DNA from: Calliopsis andreniformis
Lineage: Eukaryota; Arthropoda; Insecta; Hymenoptera; Andrenidae
Direction: 5' to 3'
Assembly: GCF_051401765.1 (NCBI RefSeq)
Contig: NW_027480422.1
Coordinates: 18,928,001-18,992,000, forward strand
Length of the DNA: 64,000 bases
Positions within the stretch are counted from its first letter, which is position 1; the number at the start of each line of letters is the position of its first letter. Positions 53,049-64,000 of this stretch are shown piece by piece. A program made the position numbers and the translations under genes. The notes under the pieces are model-generated. The model made no database searches and was not told where the DNA came from. It saw nothing but the letters and a program-made list of their open reading frames with translations.

Positions 53049-56000
53049 GCGTGGACTTCTAAGGCCCGAGCTATTCGATCTGGAGGAGCAACGCTATAGA
53101 GTCAAGCCTAGGTTGCCCGGAACGTAGAAATGACCATTACTTTCACACTGGTTGCAATTATTCTTTTCATACGATGGAAAAACTGTTGTATTTTTATTGT
53201 ATTTTATGCTCCGGGCGTTGACTTCTGAGGACCTAACTATTGGATCTGCTGGAGCAACGCCCTAGAGTGAAGCCTAGGTTGCACGGAACGTAGAAATGAC
53301 CATAACTTTCACACTGGTTGCAATTATTCGTTTTATACAATGTTAAAGCTGTTCTTTTAATTTTGTATTTTATGCCTCGGGCGTTGACTTCTAAGGCCCT
53401 AGCTATTCGATTTGGTGGACCAACGCCCTAGAGTGGAGCCTATGTTGCCCGAAACGTAGAGATAACCATTACTTTCACACTGGTTGCAATTATTCATGCT
53501 ATACGATGGAAAGACTGTTTTATTTATATTGCATTTTATGCTTCTGGCGTTGACTTCTAAGGCCGTAGCTATTCGATGTGGTGGAGCAAGGCCCTAGAGT
53601 GAAGCCTAGGTTGCCCGGAACGTAGAAATGACCATTACTTTCGCACTGGTTGCAATTATTCGTTTTATACGATGGAAAAACTGTTGTATTTATTTTGTAT
53701 TTGGTGCTTCTGGCATTGACTTCTTAAGCCCTAACTATTGGTTGTGGAGGACCAACGTCCTAGAGTGAAGCCTAGGTTGCCCGGAACGTAGAAATGACCA
53801 TATCTTTCACACTGGTTGCTATTGTGCCAGTTATATGATGGTAAAACTGTTGTATTTTTATTGTATTTTATACGCCTGGAGTTGTTTTCTAAGGCCCCAA
53901 CTATTCCACCTGGTGGAGCAACGCCCTAGAGTGAAGTCTAGGTTGCACGGAATGTAGAAATGCCCATTTCTTTCACACTGGTTGTAATTATTCCTGTTAT
54001 ACGATGGAATAACTGCTGTATTATTATTTTATTTTATGCTTCTGGTGTTGACTTCTAAGGCCCTAGCTATTCGATCTTGTGGAGCAACGCCCTAGGGTGA
54101 AGCCTAGGTTGCCCGGAACGTAGAAATGACCATCACCTTCACTCTGGTTGCAATTATTCCTGTTATACGATGGAAAAGCTGTTGTATCTTTATTGTATTT
54201 TATGCTTCTGTCGTTGACTTCTTAGGCCCTAACTATTGGATCTGGTGGAGGAACGCCCTAGAGTGAAGTCTAGGTTGCCCGGAACGTGGAAATGACCATC
54301 ACGTTCACATTTGTTGCAAATATTCCCGTTATACGATGGAAAAACTGTTGTATTTTTATTGTATTTTATGTTTCGGGCGTTGACTTCTAAGGCCTTAGCT
54401 ATTCGATCTGTTGGAGCATCGCCCTAGGGTGAAACCTAGGTTTCCCGGAACGTAGAAATGACCGTATCTTTAACACTGGTTGCAATTATGCCAGTTATAC
54501 GATGGTAAAACTGATGTATTTTTATTGTATTTTATGCGTCTGGAGTTGTTTTCTAAGGCCCCTACTATTCGACCTGGTGGAGCCACGCCCTAGAGTGATG
54601 TCTAGGTTGCACGGACCGTAGAAATGTCCATTTCTTTCACACTGGTTGTAATTATTCCTGTTATACGGTGGAATAACTGCTCTATTTTTATTTTATTTTA
54701 TGCTTCTCGCGTTGACTTCTATGGCCCTGGCTGTACGATCTGGTGGAGCATCGCCCTAGGGTGAAGCCTAGGTTGCCTGGAACGTAAAAATGACCATCAC
54801 CTTCACTCTGGTTGCAATTATTCCTGTTATACGATGGAAAAGCTGTTGTATCTTTATTGTATTTTATGCTTCTGTCGTTGACTTCTTAGGCCCTAACTTT
54901 TGGATCTGGTGGAGGAACGCCCTAGAGTGAAGCCTAGGTTGCCCGGAACGTGGAAATGACCATCACGTTCACATTTGTTGCAATTATTCCCGTTATACGA
55001 TGGAAAAACTGTTGTATTTTTATTGTATTTTATGTTTCGGGCGTTGACTTCTAAGGCCTTAGCTATTCGATCTGGTGGATCAACGCCCTAGGGTGAACAC
55101 TAGGTTGCACCGGAACGTAGAAATGACCATATCTTTCAGACTGGTTGCAATTATGCCAGTTATACGATGGCAAAACTGTTGTATTTATATTGTATTTTAT
55201 GCTTCTGGCGTTGACTTCTAAGGCCCTAACTATTCGATGTTGTGGAGCAACGTCGTAGAGCAAATCCTAGGTTGCCCGGAACGGGGAAACGACCATCACG
55301 TTCACATTTGTTGCAATTACTCCCGTTATACGATGGAAAACTGTTGTATTTTATTGTATTTTATGCTTCTGTCGTTGACTTCTTAGGCCCTAACTATTGG
55401 ATCTGGTGGACCAACGCCCTAGAGTGAAGCCTAGATTGCCAGGAACGTGGAAATAACCATCACGTTCACATTTGTTGCAATTATTCCCGTTATACGATGG
55501 AAAAACTGTTGTATTTTTATTGTATTTTATGCTTCTGGTATTGACTTCTAAGGCCCTAACTATTCGATCTGGTGGAGCAACGCCCTAGACTGGAGCCTAG
55601 GTCGCCCGAAACGTAGAAATGACCATTACTTTCACTCTGGTTGCAATTATACATGCTATACGATGGACAAACTGTTGGACTTTGATTGTACTTTATACTT
55701 CTGGCTTTGACTTCTAAGGCCCTATGTATTCGATCTGGTGGAGCAATGCCTCAGAGTTAAGTCTAGGACGCCAGGAACGTAGAAATGACCGTTACCTTCA
55801 CGCTTGTTTCAATTATTCCTGTTATACGAAGGAAAAACTGTTGGATTTTGATTGTACTTTATGCTTCTGGCGTTGACTTCTAAGGCCCTATGTATTCGAT
55901 CTGGTGGAGCAATACCTCAGAGTTAAGTCTAGGATGCCCGCAACGTAGAAATGGCCATTACTTTCACACTGGTTGCAATTATTCGTTTTATACGATGGAA

Positions 56001-56324
56001 AAACTGTTGTACATATATCGTATTTTATGCTTCTGGCGTTGATTTCTTAGGCCCTAACGATTCGATCTGGTGGAGCACCGCCCTAGAGTGAAGCCTAGGT
56101 TGCCCGGAACGTAGAAATGACCATAGCTTTCACACTGGTTGCAATTATTCCTGTTATAGAAGGGAAAAACTGTTGTATTTATATTGTATTTTATGCTTCT
56201 GGCGTTGCCTTTTAGGCCCTAACTATTCGATCAGGTGGAGCAACGCCCTACAGCAAAACCTAGGTTGCCCGGAACGTAGAAATGACCATTACCTTCACGC
56301 TTGTTGCAATTATTCCTGTTTTAG
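53049..56324 (+). repeat. Diverged monomers between HOR-C and HOR-D
   Basis: About 20 monomers. The left part is HOR-C-like. About 53820-54480 and 54484-55150 form a 664-bp (4-monomer) tandem duplication with shared GCCAGTTATA, GGAGTTGTTTTCTAAGGCC, AACTGCT and TCTGTCGTTGACTTC. From about 55240 to 56080 the order matches about 58556-59400 at offsets of 3315-3318 bp (TGTTGTGGAGCAACGTCG, GGACTTTGATTGTAC, GGACGCCAGGAACG, GATTTCTTAGG, GGAGCACCGCCC), so it is a piece of the HOR-D order. Confidence 0.84.
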
Positions 56325-59300
56325 GATGGAAAAACTGTTGGATTTGTATTGTATTTTATGTTTCTGGCGTTGACTTCTAAGGCCGTAGCTATTCGATGTG
56401 GTGGATCAGCGCCCTAGAGTGAAGCCTAGGTTGCCCGGAACGTAGAAATAACCATTACTTTCACACTGGTTGCAATTATTCGTTTTATACGATGAAAAAA
56501 CTGTTGTATTTAATTTGTATTTGGTGCTTCTGGCATTGACTTCTTAAGCCCTAACTATTGGTTGTGGTGGACCAACGCCGTTGTGTGAAGCCTAGGTTGC
56601 CCGGAACGTAGTAATGACCATATCTTTCACAGTGGTTGCAATTATGCCTGTTATACGATGGTAAGACTGTTGTATTTTTATTGTATATTATGCGTCTGGA
56701 GTTGTTTTCTAAGGCCCCAACTATTCGACCTGGTGGAGCAACGCCCTAGAGTGAAGTCTAGATTGCACAGAACGTAGAAATGCCTATTTCTTTCACCCTG
56801 GTTGTAATTATTCCTGTTATACGATGGAATAAATGCTCTATTTTTATTTTATTTTATGCATCTGGCGTTGACTTCTAAGCCCCTAGCTATTCGATCTGGT
56901 GGAGCAGCGCCCTAGGGTGAAGCCTAGGTTGCCCTGAACGTAGAAATGACCATCACGTTCACATTTGTTGCAGTTATTCCCGTTATACGATGGAAAAACT
57001 GTTGTATTTATATTGTATTTTATGCTTCTGGCGGTGACTTCTTAGGCCCTAACTATTGGATCTGGTGGACCAACGCACTAGAGTGAAGCCTAGGTTGCCC
57101 GTAACGTGGAAATGACCATCACGTTCACATTTGTTGCAATTATTCCCGTTTTACGATGGAATGACTGTTGTATTTTTATTGTATTTTATGTTTCGGGCGT
57201 TGACTTCTAAGTCCCCAGCTATTCGATCTGGTGGAGCAACGCCCTAGAGTGAAGCCTAGGTTGCCCAGAACGTAGAAATGACCATAGCTATCACACTGGT
57301 TGCAATTATTCCTGTTATAGAAGAGAAAAACTCTTGTATTTATATTGTATTTTAGCTTCTGGCGTTGCCTTTTAGGCCCTAACTATTCGATCAGGTGGAG
57401 CAACGCCCTAGGGTGTAGCCTGGGTTGCCCGGAACGTAGAAATGACCATTACTTTCACACTGGTTGCAATTATTCGGTCTATACGATGGAAAAACTGTTG
57501 TATTTATTTTGTATTTGGTGCTCCTGGCGTTGACTTCTTAGGCTCTAACTGTTGGATGTGGTGGAACAACGCCCTAGAGTGTAGCCTAGGTTGCCCGTAA
57601 CGTAGAAATGACCATATCTTTCAGACTGGTTGCAATTATTCCTGTCATACGATGAAAAAAATGATGTATTTTTATCGTATTTTATGCTCCAGGTGTTGAC
57701 TTCTAAGGCCCTAACTATTCGATGTGGTGGAGCAACGCCCTAGAGCAAAACCTAGGTTTCCCGGAACGTAGAAATGACCATTACCTTCACGCTTGTTGCA
57801 ATTATTCCTGTTATAGGATGGAAAAACTGTTGGATTTATATTGTATTTTATGTTTCTGGCGTTGACTTCCTAGGCCGTAGCTACTCGATGTGGTGGATCA
57901 GCGCCCTAGAGTGAAGCCTAGGTTGCCCGGAACGTAGAAATTACCATTACTTTCACAATGGTTGCAATTATTCGTTTTATACGATGGAAAAACTGTTGTA
58001 TTTATTTTGAATTTGGTGCTTCTGGCATTGACTTCTTAAGCCCTAACTATTGGTTGTGGTGGACCAACGCCCTAGAGTGAAGCCTAGGTTGCCCGGAACG
58101 TAGAAATGACCATATCTTTGACACTGGTTGCAATTATTCCCGTTATACGATGGAAAAACTGTTGTATTTTTATTGTATTTTATGTTTCGGGCGTTGACTT
58201 CTAAGGCCCTAGCTATTCGATCTGGTGGAGCAACGCCCTAGAGTGATGTCTAGGTTGCACGGAACGTAGAAATGCCCATTTCTTTCACACTGGTTGAAAT
58301 TATTCCTGTTATACGATGGAATAACTGCTCTATTTTTATTTTCTTTTATGCTTCTGGCGTTGACTTCTAAGGCCCTAGCTATTCGATCTGGTGGAGCAAC
58401 CCCCTAGGGTGAAGCCTAGGTTGCCCGGAACGTAGAAATGACCATATCTTTCAGACTGGTTGCAATTATTCCTGTTATACGATGAAAAAGATGATGTATT
58501 TTTATTGTATTTTATGCTTCAGGCGTTGACCACTAAGGCCCTAACTATTCGATGTTGTGGAGCAACGTCGTAGAGCAAAGCCTAGGTTGCCCGGAACGTA
58601 GAAACGACCATCACGTTCACATTTGTTGCAATTACTCCCGTTATACGATGGAAAACTGTTGTATTTTATTGTATTTTATGCTTCTGTCGTTGACTTCTTT
58701 GGCCCTAACTATTGGATCTGGTGGACCAACGCCCTAGAGTGAAGCCTAGATTGCCCGGAACGTGGAAATAGCCATCACGTTCACATTTGTTGCAATTATT
58801 CCCGTTATACGATGGAAAAACTGTTGTATTTTTATTGTATTTTATGCTTCTAGCATTGACTTCTAAGGCCCTAACTATTCGATCTGGTGGAGCAACGCCC
58901 TAGACTGGAGCCTAGGTCGCCCGAAACGTAGAAATGACCATTACTTTCACTCTGGTTGCAATTATAAATGCTATACGATGGACAAACTGTTGGACTTTGA
59001 TTGTACTTCATACTTCTGGCGTTGACTTCTAAGGCCTTATGTATTCGATCTGGTGGAGCAATGCCTCAGAGTTAAGTCTAGGACGCCAGGAACGTAGAAA
59101 TGACCGTTACCTTCACGCTTGTTTCAATTATTCCTGTTATACGATGGAAAAACTGTTGGATTTTGATTGTACGTTATGCTTCTGGCGTTGACTTCTAAGG
59201 TCCTATGTATTCGATCTGGTGGAGCAATACCTCAGAGTTAAGTCTAGGATGCCCGCAACGTAGAAATGGCCATTACTTTCACACTGGTTGCAATTATTCG

Positions 59301-60802
59301 TTTTATACGATGGAAAAACTGTTGTACATATATCGTATTTTATGCTTCTGGCGTTGATTTCTTAGGCCCTAACGATTCGATCTGGTGGAGCACCGCCCTA
59401 GAGTGAAGCCTAGGTTGCCCGGAACGTAGAAATGATCATCACATTCACACTGGTTGCAATTATTCATGTTATACGATGCAGTAACTCTTGTACATATATC
59501 GTATTTTATTCTTCTGGCGTTGACTTCATAGGCCCTAACTATTCGATCAGGTGGAGCAACGCCCTAGGGTGAAGCCTAGGCAGACCGGAACGTAGATATG
59601 ACCATAACTTTCATACTGGTTGCAATTATTCGTTTTATACGATGGAAAAACTGTTGCATTTATTTTGTATTTGGTGCTTCTGGCGTTGACTTCTTAGGCC
59701 CTAACTGTTGGATGTGGTGGACCAACGCCCTAGAGTGAAGCCTAGGTTGCCCGGAACGTAGAAATGACAATATCTTTCAGACTGGTTGCAATTATTCCTG
59801 TTATACGATGAAAAAAATGATGTATTTTTATTGTATTTTATGCTTCAGGCGTTGACTGCTAAGGCCCTAACTATTCGATGTGGTGGAGCAACGCCCTAGA
59901 GCAAAACCTAGGTTGCCCGGAACGTAGAAATGACCATTACCTTCACGCTTGTTGCAATTATTCCTGTTATACGATGGAAAAACTGTTGTATTTTTATTGT
60001 ATTTTATGCTTCTGGCATTGACTTCTAAGGCCCTAACTGTTCCATCTGGTGGATCAACGCCCTAGAGTGAAGCCTAGGTTGCCCGGAACGTAGAAATGAC
60101 CATTACTTTCACACTGGTTGCAATTATTCGTTTTATACGATGGAAAAACTGTTGTATTTATGTTGTATTTGGTGCTTCTGGCATTGACTTCTTAAGCCCT
60201 AACTATTGGTTGTGGTGGACCAATGCCCTAGAGTGAAGCCTAGGTTGCCCGGAACGTAGAAATGACCATATCTTTCACACTGGTTGCAATTATTCCCGTT
60301 ATACGATGGAAAAGCTGTTGCATTTTTATTGTATTTTATGTTTCGGGCGTTGACTTCTAAGGCCCTAGCTATTCGATCTGGTGGAGCAACGCCCTAGAGT
60401 GATGTCTAGGTTGCATGGAACGTAGAAATGCCCATTTCTTTCACACTGGTTGAAATTATTCCTGTTATACGATGGAACAACTGCTCTATTTTTATTTTAT
60501 TTTATGCTTCTGGCGTTGACTTCTAAGGCCCTAGCTATTCGATCTGGTGGAGCAACGCCCTAGGGTGAAGCCTAGGTTGCCCGGAACGTAGAAATGACCA
60601 TACCTTTCAGACTGGTTGCAATTATTCCTGTTATACGATGAAAAAGATGATGTATTTTTATTGTATTTTATGCTTCAGGCGTTGACTTCTAAGGCCGTAA
60701 CTATTCGATGTTGTGGAGCAACGTCGTAGAGCAAAGCCTAGGTTGCCCGGAACGGGGAAACGACCATCACGTACACATTTGTTGCAATTACTCCCGTTAT
60801 AC
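56325..60802 (+). repeat. HOR-D unit, copy 1 (about 27 monomers, 4478 bp)
   Basis: Sequence from about 56325 recurs from about 60803 at offset 4478 bp (56423 with 60901; 58556 with 63034). Between, the offset rises to 4644 bp (57345 with 61989) because the copies carry compensating one-monomer differences. Copy 1 has an extra monomer around 57940-58105 (GAAATTACCATTACTTTCAC, CTTCTGGCATTGACTTCTT) and lacks one present in copy 2. Divergence between the copies is visibly higher than in HOR-A or HOR-C. Confidence 0.87.
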
Positions 60803-63800
60803 GATGGAAAAACTGTTGGATTTGTATTGTATTTTATGTTTCTGGCGTTGACTTCTAAGGCCGTAGCTATTCGATGTGGTGGATCAACGCCCTAGAGTGA
60901 AGCCTAGGTTGCCCGGAACGTAGAAATAACCATTACTTTCACACTGGTTGCAATTATTCGTTTTATACGATGAAAAAACTGTTGTACTTAATTTGTATTT
61001 GGTGCTTCTGGCATTGACTTCTTAAGCCCTAACTATTGGTTGTGGTGGACCAACGCCCTAGTGTGAAGCCTAGGTTGCCCGGAACGTAGTAATGACCATA
61101 TCTTTCACAGTGGTTGCAATTATGCCTGTTATACGATGGTAAGACTGTTGTATTTTTATTGTATGTTATGCGTCTGGAGTTGTTTTCTAAGGCCCCAACT
61201 ATTCGACCTGGTGGAGCAACGCCCTAGAGTGAAGTCTAGATTGCACAGAACGTAGAAATGCCTATTTCTTTCACCCTGGTTGTAATTATTCCTGTTATAC
61301 GATGGAATAAATGCTCTATTTTTATTTTATTTTATGCATCTGGCGTTGACTTCTAAGCCCCTAGCTATTCGATCTGGTGGAGCAGCGCCCTAGGGTGAAG
61401 CCTAGGTTGCCCTGAACGTAGAAATGACCATCACGTTCACATTTGTTGCAGTTATTCCCGTTATACGATGGAAAAACTGTTGTATTTTTATTGTATTTTA
61501 TGTTTCGGGCGTTGACTTCGAAGGCCCTAGCTATTCGACCTGGTGGAGCAACGCCCTGCAGTGAAGCCTAGGTTGCCCGGAACGTAGAAATGACCATTAC
61601 CTTCACACTGTTTGCAAATATACATTATGTACGATGGAAAAGCTGTTGTATTTATATTGTATTTTATGCTTCTGGCGGTGACTTCTTAGGCCCTAACTAT
61701 TGGATCTGGTGGACCAACGCACTAGAGTGAAGCCTAGGTTGCCCGGAACGTGGAAATGACCATCACGTTCACATTTGTTGCAATTATTCCCGTTTTACGA
61801 TGGAATGACTGTTGTATTTTTATTGTATTTTATGTTTCGGGCGTTGACTTCTAAGTCCCCAGCTATTCGATCTGGTGGAGCAACGCCCTAGAGTGAAGCC
61901 TAGGTTGCCCAGGACGTAGAAATGACCATAGCTATCACACTGGTTGCAATTATTCCTGTTATAGAAGAGAAAAACTCTTGTATTTATATTGTATTTTAGC
62001 TTCTGGCGTTGCCTTTTAGGCCCTAACTATTCGATCAGGTGGAGCAACGCCCTAGGGTGTAGCCTGGGTTGCCCGGAACGTAGAAATGACCATTACTTTC
62101 ACACTGGTTGCAATTATTCGGTCTATACGATGGAAAAACTGTTGTATTTATTTTGTCTTTGGTGCTTCTAGCGTTGACTTCTTAGGCTCTAACTGTTGGA
62201 TGTGGTGGAACAACGCCCTAGAGTGTAGCCTAGGTTGCCCGTAACGTAGAAATGACCATATCTTTCAGACTGGTTGCAATTATTCCTGTCATACGATGAA
62301 AAAAATGATGTATTTTTATCGTATTTTATGCTCCAGGTGTTGACTTCTAAGGCCCTAACTATTCGATGTGGTGGAGCAACGCCCTAGAGCAAAACCTAGG
62401 TTTCCCGGAACGTAGAAATGACCATTACCTTCACGCTTGTTGCAATTATTCCTGTTATAGGATGGAAAAACTGTTGGATTTATATTGTATTTTATGTTTC
62501 TGGCGTTGACTTCCAAGGCCGTAGCTATTCGATGTGGTGGATCAGCGCCCTAGAGTGAAGCCTAGGTTGCCCGGAACGTAGAAATGACCATACCTTTGAC
62601 ACTGGTTGCAATTATTCCCGTTATACGATGGAAAAACTGTTGTATTTTTATTGTATTTTATGTTTCGGGCGTTGACTTCTAAGGCCCTAGCTATTCGATC
62701 TGGTGGAGCAACGCCCTAGAGTGATGTCTAGGATGCACGGAACGTAGAAATGCCCATTTCTTTCACACTGGTTGAAATTATTCCTGTTATACGATGGAAT
62801 AACTGCTCTATTTTTATTTTCTTTTATGCTTCTGGCGTTGACTTCTAAGGCCCTAGCTATTCGATCTGGTGGAGCAACCCCCTAGGGTGAAGCCTAGGTT
62901 GCCCGGAACGTAGAAATGACCATATCTTTCAGACTGGTTGCAATTATTCCAGTTATACGGTGAAAAAGATGATGTATTTTTATTGTATTTTATGCTTCAG
63001 GCGTTGACCACTAAGGCCCTAACTATTCGATGTTGTGGAGCAACGTCGTAGAGCAAAGCCTTGGTTGCCCGGAACGTAGAAACGACCATCACGTTCACAT
63101 TTGTTGCAATTACTCCCGTTATACGATGGAAAACTGTTGTATTTTATTGTATTTTATGCTTCTGTCGTTGACTTCTTAGGCCCTAACTATTGGATCTGGT
63201 GGACCAACGCCCTAGAGTGAAGCCTAGATTGCCCGGAACGTGGAAATAGCCATCACGTTCACATTTGTTGCAATTATTCCCGTTATACGATGGAAAAACT
63301 GCTGTATTTTTATTGTATTTTATGCTTCTAGCATTGACTTCTAAGGCCCTAACTATTCGATCTGGTGGAGCAACGCCCTAGACTGGAGCCTAGGTCGCCC
63401 GAAACGTAGAAATGACCATTACTTTCACTCTGGTTGCAATTATAAATGCTATACGATGGACAAACTGTTGGACTTTGATTGTACTTTATACTTCTGGCGT
63501 TGACTTCTAAGGCCTTATGTATTCGATCTGGTGGAGCAATGCCTCAGAGTTAAGTCTAGGACGCCAGGAACGTAGAAATGACCGTTACCTTCACGCTTGT
63601 TTCAATTATTCCTGTTATACGATGGAAAAACTGTTGGATTTTGATTGTACTTTATGCTTCTGGCGTTGACTTCTAAGGCCCTATGTATTCGATCTGGTGG
63701 AGCAATACCTCAGAGTTAAGTCTAGGATGCCCGCAACGTAGAAATGGCCATTACTTTCACACTGGTTGCAATTATTCGTTTTATACGATGGAAAAACTGT

Positions 63801-64000
63801 TGTACATATATCGTATTTTATGCTTCTGGCGTTGATTTCTTAGGCCCTAACGATTCGATCTGGTGGAGCACCGCCCTAGAGTGAAGCCTAGGTTGCCCGG
63901 AACGTAGAAATGATCATCACATTCACACTGGTTGCAATTATTCATGTTATACGATGCAGTAACTCTTGTACATATATCGTATTTTATTCTTCTGGCGTTG
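60803..64000 (+). repeat. HOR-D unit, copy 2 (cut by window end)
   Basis: Matches 56325-59522 with one inserted and one missing monomer. The extra monomer, about 61487-61652, carries GCAAATATACATTATGTACG and GCCCTGCAGTGAAGCC; in copy 1 the flanking monomers are fused into one hybrid at about 56950-57060. The missing one corresponds to about 57940-58105. The last about 970 bases follow 58556-59522 closely. The unit probably continues past the right edge. Confidence 0.86.

Larger units (their letters stand above)
1..64000 (+). repeat. 166-bp satellite array spanning the window
   Basis: The window is an uninterrupted head-to-tail array. Monomer starts at 1, 167, 333, 499, 665, 831 and 997 are spaced exactly 166 bp, and the same landmarks recur to the right end: a CCTAGG near the monomer start, GTAGAAATGACCAT, CTGGTTGCAATTATT, GGAAAAACTGTTGTATTTAT, TTCTGGCGTTGACTTC, TATTCGATCTGGTGG and CAACGCCCTAGAGTGA. 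All monomers I followed point the same way. A majority monomer assembled by eye has 69 G+C of 166 (about 42%). The length is close to one nucleosome plus linker, common for centromeric satellites. No unrelated sequence of more than a few bases interrupts it. I do not recognise the family. Centromeric or pericentromeric location is an inference. Confidence 0.98.

Noticed and set aside
1..64000. CRISPR array
   Set aside because: The repeat is contiguous with no unique spacers, the 166-bp period is far too long, and no cas-like gene is present.
1..64000. tRNA-derived origin of the monomer (A- and B-box-like TAGCCTAGG and TATTCGATCTGG)
   Set aside because: The A-box-like match is partial and the B-box-like match is little more than TTCGA; the spacing exceeds 120 bp and no cloverleaf is apparent. 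Chance resemblance is enough.
1..64000. Telomeric repeat content (CCCTAA and CTAGGG words)
   Set aside because: These words occur once per monomer at fixed places and never in tandem, so they are part of the satellite.

Overview
The whole 64 kb window is one tandem satellite DNA array. The monomer is 166 bp, every monomer I followed lies in the same (+) orientation, and I see no interspersed transposon, unique spacer, RNA gene or credible protein-coding gene. About 385 monomers fit in the window. It opens exactly at a monomer start in the phase used here (each monomer begins at an AGCC) and ends inside another monomer. A typical monomer is about 42% GC by my hand count. Such an array indicates a eukaryotic centromeric, pericentromeric or other heterochromatic block. 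I do not recognise the satellite family and cannot name the organism. The many 60-120 codon open frames are by-products of the repeat.

Layout, left to right. (1) 1-11493: higher-order repeat A (HOR-A), a 22-monomer unit of 3651 bp. Copies 1 and 2 are complete and nearly identical, copy 3 has lost 995 bp, and copy 4 has lost 498 bp and stops inside unit monomer 13. (2) 11494-17427: diverged monomers. (3) 17428-19086: HOR-A resumes, again in unit monomer 13, and finishes the unit. (4) 19087-34663: a near-perfect repeat of 1-15577 at an offset of 19086 bp, deletions and private substitutions included. (5) 34664-43976: a mosaic of diverged monomers, including a 1990-bp (12-monomer) duplication and a diverged copy of part of region 2. 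(6) 43977-52938: HOR-C, a 27-monomer unit of about 4480 bp in two nearly identical copies. (7) 53049-56324: diverged monomers with a 664-bp (4-monomer) tandem repeat. (8) 56325-64000: HOR-D, another unit of about 27 monomers (4478 bp), one full copy and one cut by the window edge.

The structure is hierarchical: 166-bp monomers, linked dimers, 2- to 5-monomer duplications, three HOR families of 22-27 monomers, and a 19.1-kb super-repeat built from four HOR-A units plus 5975 bp of diverged monomers. The arithmetic closes exactly: 3651 + 3651 + 2656 + 3153 + 5975 = 19086. The most notable observation is this large recent duplication and the way HOR-A is interrupted and resumes at the same unit position. 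All coordinates and offsets come from reading the sequence by eye; percentage identities were not computed.
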